Both the position numbers and the translations under genes were made by a program. 64,000 bases of DNA from Tolypocladium sp. Sup5 PDA-1. Its lineage: Eukaryota > Ascomycota > Sordariomycetes > Hypocreales > Ophiocordycipitaceae. The stretch spans positions 62,001 through 126,000 of the forward strand of contig JPHH03000061.1 in assembly GCA_000750105.3 (NCBI GenBank), given 5' to 3'. Positions 1 to 10,794 of this stretch are shown in pieces (position 1 is the stretch's first letter; each line of letters begins with the position of its first letter). Under the pieces are notes generated by a model that was given only the letters and a program-made list of their open reading frames with translations, ran no database searches and was not told the DNA's origin.

Positions 1-393
1 TGAGGCGATGCATGGGCATCGACTGTTTTTAGCATGTACGAAGATGATGGTGGCTACTAGCGAACGGGCACTTGTGGTGCACCGTAATGTATTTTATGTT
101 GAACGGTTTGTCTTGAGCCCGTAGGAGTGATTCAGTGCGTGCAGGACTGTGCAGGCGCCTGTCGGGCCATCGTCAACCCGAAATGATGGAGACGGGAGCC
201 TCAGGCCTGCCTGCAGTGTCACATGTGGGGTGCGTCTGGGATACCCCGCTATGCGTGATCCAAATCTTCCTGCCACCACGTCCAAGCTCCCCTCTGCTCA
301 GCTTCGAGAGCTCTCTTCACAGCTCCAATTACTGCAAACTACCTACTTGGCAGATACGCTTCAGAGCTGACAGAGCTCGGGACCTCGTTCAAG
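1..393. other. 5' flank of CDC37, no gene seen
   Basis: An open frame runs in from position 135 in the CDC37 phase, but its translation has no family character and the true start is at 394. I take this stretch as promoter and 5' leader. Confidence 0.6.
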
Positions 394-1972
394 ATGCCTG
401 TCGATTACAGCAAATGGGTACGTCTTCTGCAGCGAAGCGTTCTCTGCCCCTCCCCCACCATGTCTGCAATCGCCCGCTGACCGTGCCTGTATCACAGGAC
501 GCGCTGGAACTCAGCGACGATTCCGACGTCGAGGTCCACCCGAATGTCGACAAGCGATCCTTTATTCGGGCCAAGCAGAACCAGATCCATCAGGAGCGGC
601 TGCAGCGAAAGCACCAGATCGAGACGCTCAAGTACGAGCGCGTCATCAACGACGGCCTGCTGAGCCGCATCTCTGCCCTGCTGGCCTCGCTCAAAGCCCA
701 TGCCTCCGAAGCGGCGACCCGAAACCCTGGCGAGATAGCCTTCCAAGCCGTCATGGAGTCTGCTGGCAGCCCCAAGAACGACCAGCCACCGACGCCTCCC
801 GAGGGGGTGCACAGCGGCGAGCAGGAGCAGCCTACATACTCGAAGATGATGGCCGTGCTGTTGGACCAGGTGAACAAGGCGCTGGATGAGAAGAAGGCCG
901 AGGACCGGTACAGCGCCATGATTGACGAGATCCAGGAGCATGAGAACAAGGTCAAGACGCTGCAAAAGGACCTGGCGGCGAAGCTGGAAGAGCTGGAGAA
1001 GGAGGAGAAGAAGAAGATTACCAGTGCGGACATTCACACCGGGTTCGACAGCTCGCACGTCACCAAGTCGGCGCCGTCGGACAAGAAGGAGGATTCTACC
1101 AAAGTCGAGCTCCTGAACCCCAGCTTCCCGACTTCGGGTTCCCCATCCTCCAAGGAGACGGCGACTGTTGACGATGACGAAGAGATTGAGGCATCACCGG
1201 ACGCGAAGAAGTTTGCGCAGATCAGGATCAACGATTACCCTACGAGCCTTCAATTTCTGTCGAAGCACCCCCACATTCTGACGGAGCGGGAAACAGATGG
1301 TATTCTGGTGCTGGCATTCGACGCTGCCCTGGAGCGCAACGACGACTACTCGCGGCAATGCGTCCACCAGGCACTGCTGCTGCAGTATTGCCGTGCTCTG
1401 GGCAAGGACGGCGTGGGGCTGTTCTTCAAGCGCATCACGACCAAGGGCCACCAGGCGCAAGAAGTCTTCTACAAGGACGTCCAGGAGACGTACATGAGGA
1501 TCAAGAACCGGTCGCGGGAGATTCTGGCGGAGAGGGCCAAGGATCCCGAGGGCGAGGGGGTTGAACAAATCCAGCTCCATGCGGTAGAGCCCGGGACGGT
1601 GATCCAGATTAATGTGCCGCCTGCTGACAGCCAAGACCCCGAGGTGCAAAAGGCCCGCGAGGTCTATGATGGCTTCAAGCCGGACATGAAGCAGGCTCTG
1701 GAGTCGGGCGAGCTGGACGCGGTGAACAAGGTGTTGGGCAAGATGACGGTGGAGGATGCGGAGGAGATGGTCAACTTGTTTGGAGAGGTGTGTTCCCGCC
1801 CCCTGTGGTGAAGCAGCATCGCATTTTACTAACATGAATTACGCAGGCCAACATCCTCAGCCTGGAGGAGCAGATCATCGATGCCACGACAGAGCATGGC
1901 CAGAAGCAGCTCAAGGAGATGGAGGCTGCGGCGGCGGCGGCGGCTGAGGGCAAGTATGACGACCCGGAATAG
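394..1972 (+). CDS. CDC37: Hsp90 co-chaperone Cdc37
   Basis: Cdc37 is a cytosolic co-chaperone that recruits protein kinases to Hsp90. I read three exons, 394-417, 498-1787 and 1847-1972, giving 479 aa. The first exon is only 8 codons (MPVDYSKW). It joins to DALELSDDSD, the invariant Cdc37 amino terminus that carries the serines phosphorylated by casein kinase 2 (here S14 and S17). A long charged coiled coil follows (about residues 50-220), then the Hsp90-binding middle region and an acidic, alanine-rich C-terminus ending DDPE. Intron 2 (1788-1846) has a TACTAAC branch site. Without splicing, the main frame would end in a non-homologous tail at 1811. The start is set by the conserved MPVDYSKW motif; the in-frame ATG at 135 is rejected. 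Family assignment is very secure. Confidence 0.95.
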
Positions 1973-3527
1973 GGCATGAAGGCTAGGCACGGCTGCGTGA
2001 TGGAACGCAGTGGTATGAAGGTACGCATACGGGATTCGTGTAACTCTTAGCCTGGCCAGAGTGTGTGTATTCACTTGGCGGTGGTATATGGCACGAACAT
2101 TCACAGTCTCCGATCCTACGTATGCATGATGCCGCGCGGCCAGGCGGTTGTAAGATGAGACCAATCCGCCTAAATGGCACCTTGGGCTCTTGAAAAGCAA
2201 CCCCTTCCAGCTGCGTCCAGTCCACAACGGCAGAGCCAAGGATTGCGGCGTTGACTATCGGGCGCGGGTGTTGGGAGGGCTGACTCGTGCGGGGATGATT
2301 ACATAGCATCCAGTGCTGTGACGAACTTGCAACGGCTCGGCCATGATGCTGCGTGAGGACAACGCCTGCGATGGTCCGTGATTCCAACTTTAGATGGATG
2401 GTTGCCCCACATGGAAGCTGGTTGAGCATGTGCCACGGTTCGGGGGGCCGCTGTGGCTGGGTTCAGCCTCGATCCATACGAGGCAAGGCCGCCACGGGTA
2501 TTACTCCGTATTCTTCTGTGGACAGCGAGAGAGGCAATGGCTGCTCAGCATAGCCCTTCGTGTTGCTGTGGGCGGTTGTTGATATACGCTGGTCGCCAGA
2601 CTGCCGATGATGCGGCGCCACACTGTCCCTACGATAATTGCCATTCAGTGCTCGTGACGATCGGGTGGCTGATGAGTGCGTACGTCCGTACTCTGTAATC
2701 CGTAGTCCGTACGGATACCAGCAGCACAGCATGGAGGCTGAGAGGGCTGCAGGCCAACGTGCAGCGCATCATTGATGGCAAAACGTGGTTGGTGTCGTGG
2801 TGGAGCTGGAGGTGCCAGGGATAAAAATAGCCGGGCGCTGAACACCAGCAACAGCCACTGCCACGATGAGGCTACCTAGGTAGACAGGGATGTGGTCACT
2901 GGTGGGCTTGTCCGCGGGCAACGTTGAGCATTCAAGGGGTCTTTTCATGTCGTCAAATCCACCGCTACTTGTAGATATTGACAGCAACTACGCAGTACAT
3001 ACACCGCAGAGCCAGGGCGATTATTGCTTCTACTGTAGATGCCTACCTAGTTACGGGCACATATATTGAGCCGTCAACATGGATTCGCATTCCGGGGCAC
3101 GACAGCCGCTGGACCCCTTCAAGCCCTTCTTCCAGGGCCGCTGCTGAGGTGGGTTTCACTGTTGCGGGCGTCTCCACTGCTGACGTTGCGAGGCGCAGCG
3201 GGCGTCCGTCACTGGTACGGCTTCCAGTGCACCTCCTGTCAATCACCTCCCAGGAGCCTCACTGCAGACGATCGCGGATCCACCGCCATGGAATAAATCT
3301 CTCTCCTTTTACATGACCATTCTCGTTCTCCTTGTTCCTTTCCCCCTTGTTCGTTCATCGTCGGCCTGGCTCAGAAAATCTCTCCGGCCGTTTTCTTTTC
3401 TCCGAGGTTCTGGATTCACAGGTGGCTTAGACAGCCCTTGCTCTTGCTTCAAACTCCCCTTTGTCAACTTCTTTGAGCTTCCGATTCACCACCGACCGGC
3501 ACCGGATTCCTTGCTACATCGCACACC
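1973..3527. other. Intergenic, no gene recognised
   Basis: Only short frames without family features are present. The stretch contains a cluster of TACTCCGTA-like words (2502-2510 and about 2681-2716) and the 12-bp perfect palindrome ctacctaggtag at 2872-2883. The final 200 bases are pyrimidine-rich, as expected of the leader of the downstream secreted protein gene. Confidence 0.6.
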
Positions 3528-4628
3528 ATGCTTCCCTCGATACGCGCCGCGGTGGCTGCGGCGCTGGTAGCCGTCGCCAGCGTCCAGGCCGCTCCCCAGA
3601 CAACAACCGCCGCGGGCAACAGCACCTCCGTTGCCGGCGCCAAGGCCTGCAACAACTCGCCCTCGCTGTGCAGCAAGCAGTACAACCAGATCACCTACTT
3701 GGGCGCCCACGACAGCTCCTTTCTGAGAGACCAGAGCACTGGCAACTCGTTATCCGGGAACCAGTTCAAGAACGCCACCGTCGCCCTCGACGCCGGCCTC
3801 CGTCTGCTGCAGGCTCAGGTCCACAAGCCCAACGGCACGCTCGAGCTGTGCCACACGTCGTGCAGCCTCCTCGATGCCGGGCCGCTCGAGTCGTGGCTCG
3901 CGGCGGTCAACGACTGGATGACCAAGAACCCCAACGAGGTGGTCACGCTGGTGCTCGTCAACTCGGACAACGCCCCGGCCTCTGACTTTGGCTCCGTCTT
4001 TGAAAGGTCGGGCATCTCCAAGCTGGGCTACAAGTCGACGACGACGAGCGCCACGGGTAACTGGCCCACGCTGGATACCATGATCAGCCAAGGCACGCGC
4101 GTCGTCTCCTTTGTCACCAACATGCCGTACTCTTCGTCGACGCCCTACCTCTTGCCCGAGTTTGACTTTGTCTTCGAGACCGCATTCGAGGTCACGGAGC
4201 TCACGGGCTTCAACTGCACGCTCGACCGCCCCTCGCGAGCCGGCCCGGCGACCACGGCGCTCTCCAACCACTTCATGAGCCTCGTCAACCACTTCAAGTA
4301 CCAGAGCCTCGGCTCGAGCATCATGGTGCCGGACGTGGACAGGATCGACGTGGTCAACAGCCCGGCGACGTCGGCGGACGGCAACCTGGGCAAGCACCTC
4401 CAGGCGTGCAAGACGCAGTGGAACCAGCAGCCCAACTTTGTCCTCGTCGACTTCTGGGACAGGGCCAACCCGATCGAGGCGGCAGACAGCATGAACGGGC
4501 TGAGCAGCACCACGGGGCGCAAGAGCGCGTCGAGCAGCGATCAGTCGACGGGGAGCGTCGCCAACTCGCGGAATCTCGAGTACGGCGCGCTGGTTGCCTT
4601 TTTGACGGCGACGCTGTTGCTAGTGTAA
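3528..4628 (+). CDS. Secreted GPI-anchored PLC-like phosphodiesterase
   Basis: Single-exon gene for 366 aa. Residues 1-21 form a signal peptide (hydrophobic, ending VQAAPQ). The mature part matches the fungal PLC-like phosphodiesterase TIM-barrel family: GAHDSSF around H61 and LCHTSC around H109 are placed like the two catalytic histidines of PI-PLC X domains, and VTLVLVNSD (about 140) is the following barrel strand. The last 20 residues are hydrophobic after a Ser-rich stretch, which is the pattern of a GPI-anchor signal, so the protein is probably cell-surface bound. Several N-X-S/T sites and paired cysteines also fit an extracellular protein. The substrate cannot be read from sequence. Family members often lack proven phospholipase activity, so the enzyme name is by homology only. 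Confidence 0.85.
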   Translation: MLPSIRAAVAAALVAVASVQAAPQTTTAAGNSTSVAGAKACNNSPSLCSKQYNQITYLGAHDSSFLRDQSTGNSLSGNQFKNATVALDAGLRLLQAQVHKPNGTLELCHTSCSLLDAGPLESWLAAVNDWMTKNPNEVVTLVLVNSDNAPASDFGSVFERSGISKLGYKSTTTSATGNWPTLDTMISQGTRVVSFVTNMPYSSSTPYLLPEFDFVFETAFEVTELTGFNCTLDRPSRAGPATTALSNHFMSLVNHFKYQSLGSSIMVPDVDRIDVVNSPATSADGNLGKHLQACKTQWNQQPNFVLVDFWDRANPIEAADSMNGLSSTTGRKSASSSDQSTGSVANSRNLEYGALVAFLTATLLLV

Positions 4629-5108
4629 GGGGAGTCGACATGTACATTTCGCTGGACATACTGGGATGGCATCGTCCTGGAAGACGGCATTCTTCCTCGG
4701 AACTGTTTGGGTCATTAGCGAGGCGTTTGGGTGCACATTGCGTCAATCAGATTGGGTTAGACTGGCACGGATCTAGACGAGATTTCAAATGAAAGAGACA
4801 CAAACTAGACTCTCAAAAGAGGACTCCATTTGATTTATAATGGCGTTAAATGGCAATGTTCATGTCGATGCTGGTTGAGGAGCTGTCGTGCGGACGTCGG
4901 CTGGACGCGGTATCTTGAAATTGAGAGTTGACTAATAATGCCCTCTGCCACTCCGATATGCAACTCGGTTCCAGCTCCTACACCAACACAGGCTCTACAG
5001 ATGTTCGCAACGCGCCGCATTCTCAGGGCCACCTCAAAGACGAGCCTACCTGTCGTACACCCCGCCCTCTCGCACGTTAATTCCTTTACGAGTTCTGCGT
5101 TCAGCGCA
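4629..5108. other. Intergenic and 5' leader of the ECM15-like gene
   Basis: No separate gene is seen. The frame of the next gene is open back to an ATG at 4938, with another in-frame ATG at 5001, so part of this stretch could be coding (see the next gene). Confidence 0.5.
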
Positions 5109-5636
5109 ATGGAGTACGCCAGCATCGACACCCCGGCAGCGTGCTACGCCGACTTTTGCCTCATCCCGGTACGCACTCACCCCCCACCCCCTCCGTGTAG
5201 CTTGTGCTGACATGGTATGCCTGGGGTAATTAAAGGTCGGCACGGGCAAGATCTCTGTCGCGGAGGAGGTCGCCGAGGTGCAGCGCGTGCTCAAGCTGAG
5301 TGGGCTCAAGTACACGATGCACTCTGCCGGCACGACCGTCGGTGCGTCCATGCCCTCCTCGCGGCGCGGTGAGTTGGCTTTGACTGGCTGATTGGCTGAT
5401 TGTTCCGTGTAGAGGGAAGCTGGAAGGAGGTCATGGAGGTGGTGGGCAAGGCGCACACGGTGGTCCATAAGAGGGGCGTGCTGAGGGTGCAGTCGTCGAT
5501 GCGGGTTGGGTCGAGGTGAGTCCTTGCGCTGCTGGCATGCTAGAGTACGGATGCTAACGAGGGCAGGACGGATAAGAAGCAGACGGCAGAGGAAAAGGTC
5601 AAGAGAGTAGAGGATATTCTGGCTCAAGACCGGTGA
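5109..5636 (+). CDS. ECM15: ECM15/MTH1187-type thiamin-binding family protein
   Basis: Small protein of the UPF0045/ECM15 family (ferredoxin-like fold, tetrameric; relatives bind thiamin-type ligands). Four exons, 5109-5168, 5236-5341, 5413-5515 and 5567-5636, give 112 aa, close to the 104 aa of yeast Ecm15. Family features are ADFCLIPVGTG near the start, KYTMHSAGTTVEGSW in the middle and VGSRTDKKQTAEEKV at the end. All three introns have consensus ends, and intron 3 has a GCTAAC branch site. The start at 5109 (MEYAS) matches the usual family length. The frame stays open upstream to ATGs at 5001 (begins MFATRRILRATSK, basic and Ser/Thr-rich like a mitochondrial presequence) and 4938, so a longer 148-aa mitochondrial form is possible. 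The cellular role is not established. Confidence 0.85.
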
Positions 5637-5983
5637 AAGCGTTGCTGTGGGAGGAGGGTAGAGTCTGATCATTGGAGTTGAAGCTTGATGCGTCCGTCGC
5701 GCAATGGACATCGACGATCCACTTGCAATCTGAGACATGCATGCATGTGAACTTGTGAAGGCATGGTTCGAGTGCTTTTGAGCCGCAGTTTTACTTTCCA
5801 TTGGTGCAAAGTACTCTCAGCGACAAGACTACACCATCCGCCACCGTCCCTCCTTTTCCTTGACACGGCGAGATTATACACTACTAATACAGCCAGCAGC
5901 ATACAGCATTGTCCAGATCCCAACTTTTGACCACCGCCCCCCATGCCTCCAAAGCCTTCTCGGGCCGCCGTGTACAAGCATCC
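5637..5983. other. Convergent intergenic spacer
   Basis: This is 3' flank shared by the ECM15-like gene and the CCDC47-like gene. No coding signal is seen. Confidence 0.6.
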
Positions 5984-7399
5984 TTACGCCCGCTGCGTCA
6001 TCTTCTTCTGGCTCTTGCGCAGTTCCTTCTCCTTCTCCTTCTCGAGGTACTTCTTCTGCGCCTTGGCGTCCAGGCCCTTGAGCTCGTTGTCGCGCTTCGC
6101 CTTGCGCGCCTTCTCCTTCTCCAACAGCCGCTCCTCGTTGCGCTCCTCCTCGAACACCTTCTTGATCTGCGCGACCATGGCCTCGCGCGTGGCGCGCACC
6201 TTCTTCATCACCTCGGGCCGGAACTGCGCCGACTGCACGAGGATGTCGGGCAGCCGGAGGAAGTAGGAGAAGAGGGGCAGGAGGCCGCCGTAGCTGCCGT
6301 CGGATGGGAGGCGGTACTTGAGGAAAAGGCGCTTGCGTGGGTTCGTGTCGTCGAGCGTCTTGGGCTTTTCCGTCGGCTGGTCGGTGATGATGAGGTACTC
6401 GAACACGTCGCCCGCGGCTACGATGGCGGCTATCAGCTCCGTGGTGAGGAGCGTGTTGGTGATCTCGGAGTTCTCGCTCATGACGGTCAACCAGTTGGGC
6501 AGCTTGGGGTGGTCCTTGGTGGAGGTGAGGGTGACGTCGTAGCGGTCCTCGCGCAACTTCTGCATGGAGTCCTTGTTGACGACGGCCCAGACGAAGCCCT
6601 CGTAGGTGCTCTTGGCATCCTTGGCCGCGCGGATCTCGGCGGCCCCGGGCACGGACGGCACAGTCAGGTTCTCCTTTCCGTCAAAGGGGTACAGGAAGGC
6701 CTCGAGGGTGTCGGACGGCGCAGCGAACATGTCGGTGAAGAAGGAGAGGCCCATCTCGATGACGTTCATGAGGGGGTTGAAGCGCTTGGCCAGCGTGATG
6801 TTGACGTCCATAAAGGCCGTGTTCTGGCGGCCCGAGGCGTACGTGGAAAACTCGAAGAGCGACTTCTCCTTGAGCAGCTCGTCGGGGCTGACGTCGACGT
6901 CCATGGTGGGCGCGCCGCCGAAGCCGACGAGCGCGAACTCGCTCTTCAGGACGGGCGCATGGGCCCTAATCCATGCCCGGGCCCTGGAGCGGTTGGCCCG
7001 CGCGCCGAGGATGTGGAAGAGGAAGATGAAGGCCGAGACGGCGAGGATGAGGCCCTCGACCCGGAACTCCGAGAGCGAGTGGCGCTCGTGGACGTTGTAC
7101 CACTTGGTCCACGGCACGCCGGTGGCAGCGGGCGCGGCGGCGGTGCCGGCGAGCGTCGCGGCGCCGGGGGCAGACTCGGGGACGGGCTCGGGAGCTCCAG
7201 CGAAGTCGGCAAAGTCTAGCAACGGCGCATCATCACCACGTCAGTAAAAGTGTCTCTCTCGGTGTTCGTGGCGTCGCCAATCCAGAGCTCCCAGAGTGGC
7301 GACGCAGCGGTCGGCAGGACACTCACCCGAGTCGGCCTTCTCCGCCGCGGGCTGCGCGGGCTTGCCGCCCCCAAAGACGTTCTTCAAGAGGTCGGCCAT
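5984..7399 (-). CDS. CCDC47: CCDC47-like ER membrane protein (DUF1682)
   Basis: Two exons on the minus strand, 7399-7327 and 7215-5984, give 434 aa. The protein starts MADLLKNVFGGGKPAQ, then has a low-complexity Ala/Pro stretch, one membrane segment (about residues 78-95), a long lumenal/cytosolic domain typical of DUF1682, and a Lys/Glu-rich coiled tail ending KKMTQRA. In animals CCDC47 is part of the PAT complex, which helps multipass proteins insert at the ER translocon and is linked to ER calcium handling. Filamentous fungi carry a recognisable homologue. The basic coiled tail is the part thought to contact ribosomes in the family. The intron (7216-7326) has GTGAGT and CTAG ends and phase 1. 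The gene is divergent from the haspin gene. The opposite strand holds an open frame of similar length that is an artefact of composition. Confidence 0.88.
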
Positions 7400-8076
7400 G
7401 GCTGCTGCAGTGGTCAATGGGCGGGAGGGTGAGGGTGAGGGTCGGGATGGAGTCGCTCAGCCAGCAGCAGCAGCGTGGAAATTTGGCCTGGACGTTTTGC
7501 GGAGGTCGTTGCGTGCGGAGTGGGGCGCTTCTAGCGTCGAGTCTGGGGCAGGGAGCATGAGCCCCAGGTGCTGGCTACCCTAGACCATCTTGCCTATTTC
7601 AGCTCAATCTTTCAGACAAGAGCAGAGTGTGACGCAATGGTCAAAACTCCCTGGCTGCGATACTGGAATAATGTTAAACCATGGGTAATAATATCGGTAC
7701 TTGTATTTCTTAATTTGACGGTCGAGGCGTATATTTTGAGTGCATCTGATTGTGGATGCCACATCCACGGTTTCAGTGAGCGCTGGCAAAATATGTAATG
7801 AGGAGACAATTAATAGACAAAATCGTCGTTTTATAGATCTTACCTGATGAGTGACGGCAGAGGGGAGAGGAAAGTACACCGCGGGAATATGGTGACGTGC
7901 AGTACACCATCATCGAAGTCAGTCGTCGTCAGCGCTCCCGTCGTTCGAGAGTGGTGGTAGCTCCCCGTTGCTGGGTCAACCACCCTGCCGCATCATCCAT
8001 CCCAGGCCCAACTGCGACAGTCTTGCACCACCAATTGATCACGACAACGACGACAAACGCCCCGGGATGCATCAAC
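7400..8076. other. Divergent promoter region with AT-rich island
   Basis: Shared upstream region of the CCDC47-like gene (-) and the haspin gene (+). Positions about 7650-7830 are clearly more AT-rich than their surroundings. Short frames there have no recognisable product. Confidence 0.5.
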
Positions 8077-9748
8077 ATGCCACGTACAACCACAGCGCGC
8101 AAATATGGAAAACCCTCGAAAAGATCAAAGGCTGAGAGGCTGTTCGCCGAGCTGCCCCAAAGCCCGGTGCGGCAGCCAGCCGTCACAGTCATGGATGGCC
8201 CGGTGACTTGCATCACGGAGCAGCTGTCGGTGGTTCGCATAGAAGAAGAGGAAGAGCCGAAACTACCTCGAAGATTGCCCCGGAAGAGCATCAAGCCGGC
8301 GCTGATTGTGGAGGACAATTCGAGTACAGAGGAATCCAGTGGAGAAGAGGACAAGATTGGCGACAAGGCTCGCAATGTGTTACCGGATGCAAGCCAAAAT
8401 GACACCTCAGTCGAAAGAAGCTCCGAAGAAGTCTGCCCAGAGCCTCCACTGGCCGATTCACAGAGCGACACATCCCTACGGATCCTGACCTGGGACGACG
8501 TCTGTCCGCCAGGCGACCGCATTGTCAAGATCGCGGAGGCGTCCTACGCAGAGGTCTACCGCGTCACCAACGAGCGTGGCACCAGCATCATCAAGGTCAT
8601 CCGCCTCGACTCGCCAATCAAGCCCAAGACCAAGGCCCAAGTCAGGGCCGGCCTCGTCGACGAGGAGCCGCACGCCGAGGCCGACGTCGACGGCGAGCTG
8701 CAAATCTCGGAGTGGCTGGCCGACATCCCCGGGTTCGTGGTGTACAAGGAGCGATATATCGTGCAGGGCAAGGCGTCGAGGCAGCTGCTTGAAACGCACC
8801 AGGGCTTCCAGAAGAGGATGAAGAGACAGGACCCGGGCCGGGCGCAGTTCTACCCGTCGCCGAGTCGGTACCTTGATGAGACCAAGTTTTTGGTGGTTGA
8901 GCTTGGGGATGCGGGCACTGCGCTGGAGGATTGGGAGTTGGCCGACGAGAGCCAGCTCTGGGATATCTTCTTTCTCGAAGCAATTGCCCTGGCGAGGGCC
9001 GAGGATCTCGCCATGTTTGAGGTAGGATGCCTACACTCCTCTGCGGAGTGCCTGTATTGACAGCTAGCAGCACCGGGACTTACACGAAGGAAACATCTGC
9101 GTCAGGCGGGTGAGCCCTCCGTGGGGGAGAGACACCAACTCCAGTGGCTTCTTCGGAAACTCTGGCGTCGACATTACCATCCTGGACTACGGACTGTCGC
9201 GAGCCGAAGACTTGTCAATCGATTACGCGAAGCCGGTAGCATTCGACCTGGAGAGAGACCTCGGCCTCTTCACCAGCACCCACGCCTCGCAGTGCAAGGT
9301 GTACCGCCAGATGCGGTCGTTTCTTCTCCGCGCCGACCGCAAGTGCATCCCTCCAGAGGGGCACAAGACGCCATACGCAAAGGGCATCGACGGGCCGCTC
9401 TCGTGGGACGCGTACGCACCGTACACCAACGTGCTGTGGCTTGCGTACCTGTACGAGTACCTGGTCGACAGCTTTACGGGGGACAAGGAGCAAGTCGTGC
9501 GGTTCGAGGAGGAGACGACGGAGATGTGGGCATATCTGGATCCCGATGCAAACGACGACGTCCCCTGCTTTGGCTCCGCGGCAGACGTCGTGTGCTTTGC
9601 CGTGGAGTCTGGCTGGATCAGAGAGGAGCAACTGATTGGGGCCGGGACATCGATGCTCGACAGGGAGGATAGCATCATTGTGTCGAGGGAAGAGGGGGAG
9701 GGGGACGTGTCGTTGAGACGATCGTCCAGGAGGAGAGGAGAGGCGTAG
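8077..9748 (+). CDS. HASPIN: Haspin-family histone H3 kinase
   Basis: Haspin phosphorylates histone H3 on Thr3 at mitotic centromeres and so recruits the chromosomal passenger complex. Two exons, 8077-9021 and 9071-9748, give 540 aa. The first 140 residues are disordered and start MPRTTTARKYGKPSKRSK, like other fungal haspins. The kinase domain follows: SYAEVYRV glycine-loop equivalent, ATP-binding K173 in SIIKVIRL, catalytic loop HRDLHEGN (D318) made at the splice junction, and DYGLSR (D354), the haspin variant in place of the usual DFG. The 49-nt intron (9022-9070) interrupts just before HRD. The start at 8077 is preferred over an in-frame ATG at 7897, because the extra 60 residues look like translated leader. 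Confidence in the family is high. Confidence 0.92.
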
Positions 9749-10794
9749 AAGCCGAGCTCGCATGTGCGTGACAACGGCAGCATTTACTTGGGACGCGTCG
9801 GTGGCGTTGCGTTGCATGAGCATCTCGGATTAGGAGGTGGCGTTTCGTTGACGATACCATGGAGTTTGATATTGACGAGCATCTTTTGGGTTCTTGCATG
9901 GAGGTAAATAGCCAGAGCGGGGGAGGTGTATAGAAAGATGCAAACATTCATCAGTCTCACGGAGTAAGGTACGAACAGACATCGACGAGCCCGTGATGAT
10001 GGCCCGGAGACCCCGCGTCTCGTCGACCAACGTCACCCAACCCAAGGCGAGGGATTGGCGGCGCATTGGTCTCCTCCGCAGTGCTGAAATGAATCAACGG
10101 ACCAAAGCACGAGGACGAGGAGCATCGCGATACCGAAATGGCCCTTCATTTCCGTGAATTCTGGGGCAGACACCCCTGCAGGGTGGCATCGGAGCAGAGA
10201 GCTGTGATGCGATGCGGATAGCGGAGGTTAGCATTGTACTTCCTGATGCGCTTAAATTGCCTGATGAAACATGTAGTTGCTAATGGCAGCGATCGTCACG
10301 CCGGATCCTCGGTCGGGCTGTGAAGCACCCATCCCTGCCAGCGCTGGATGCAGCCAAGCAGCCCACCCCCCTTCAGCGCTCGTCGAGCCGAGGCTAAAGC
10401 CTCTCTCCAGCGCCGAGTTTCTTGCTCCACGCACCCGCAGCACCCGCACTCGGCCTGAGGAATGCTGGCGACCACATGTCATGTCGTCGCGGTTTTGCCT
10501 TTGAGAGGCAATCCATCCATCAGCCACTGGGACGCGTGATCATCTCTCCTCCCTCCTTCCTTCCCTTGCCTGCCCTGCCCTCGCCCTCTTCCTCTGCGAG
10601 CTCGTCATTCCTCTGATGGAGGCGCAAACAACCATAATAACATCACCAGCCCGCTCTTGAGCCACCACCACTATTGTCTCTCTCGCATTCCGGCACCCCA
10701 CGTCCTGCTCGACAAACAACCGCCACGGCCCGCCAGCAAGACTCGAGGTCCATGACGAGACGGTAGACGCCGCCGGGACAAGATAGCCGCAGCC
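9749..10794. other. Intergenic, promoter side of PEX26
   Basis: No gene is recognised. A TACGGAGTA-like word occurs near 9958-9966. The last 250 bases are C/T-rich and resemble a long 5' leader of PEX26. Confidence 0.55.

Noticed and set aside
135..393. Upstream extension of the CDC37 frame
   Set aside because: The conserved N-terminus MPVDYSKW starts at 394 and is joined by an intron; the extension reads through that intron.
5909..7219. 436-aa open frame on the plus strand
   Set aside because: It is exactly antisense to the CCDC47-like gene and is rich in Leu/Gly/Arg/Val from GC-rich codon mirroring. No family features.
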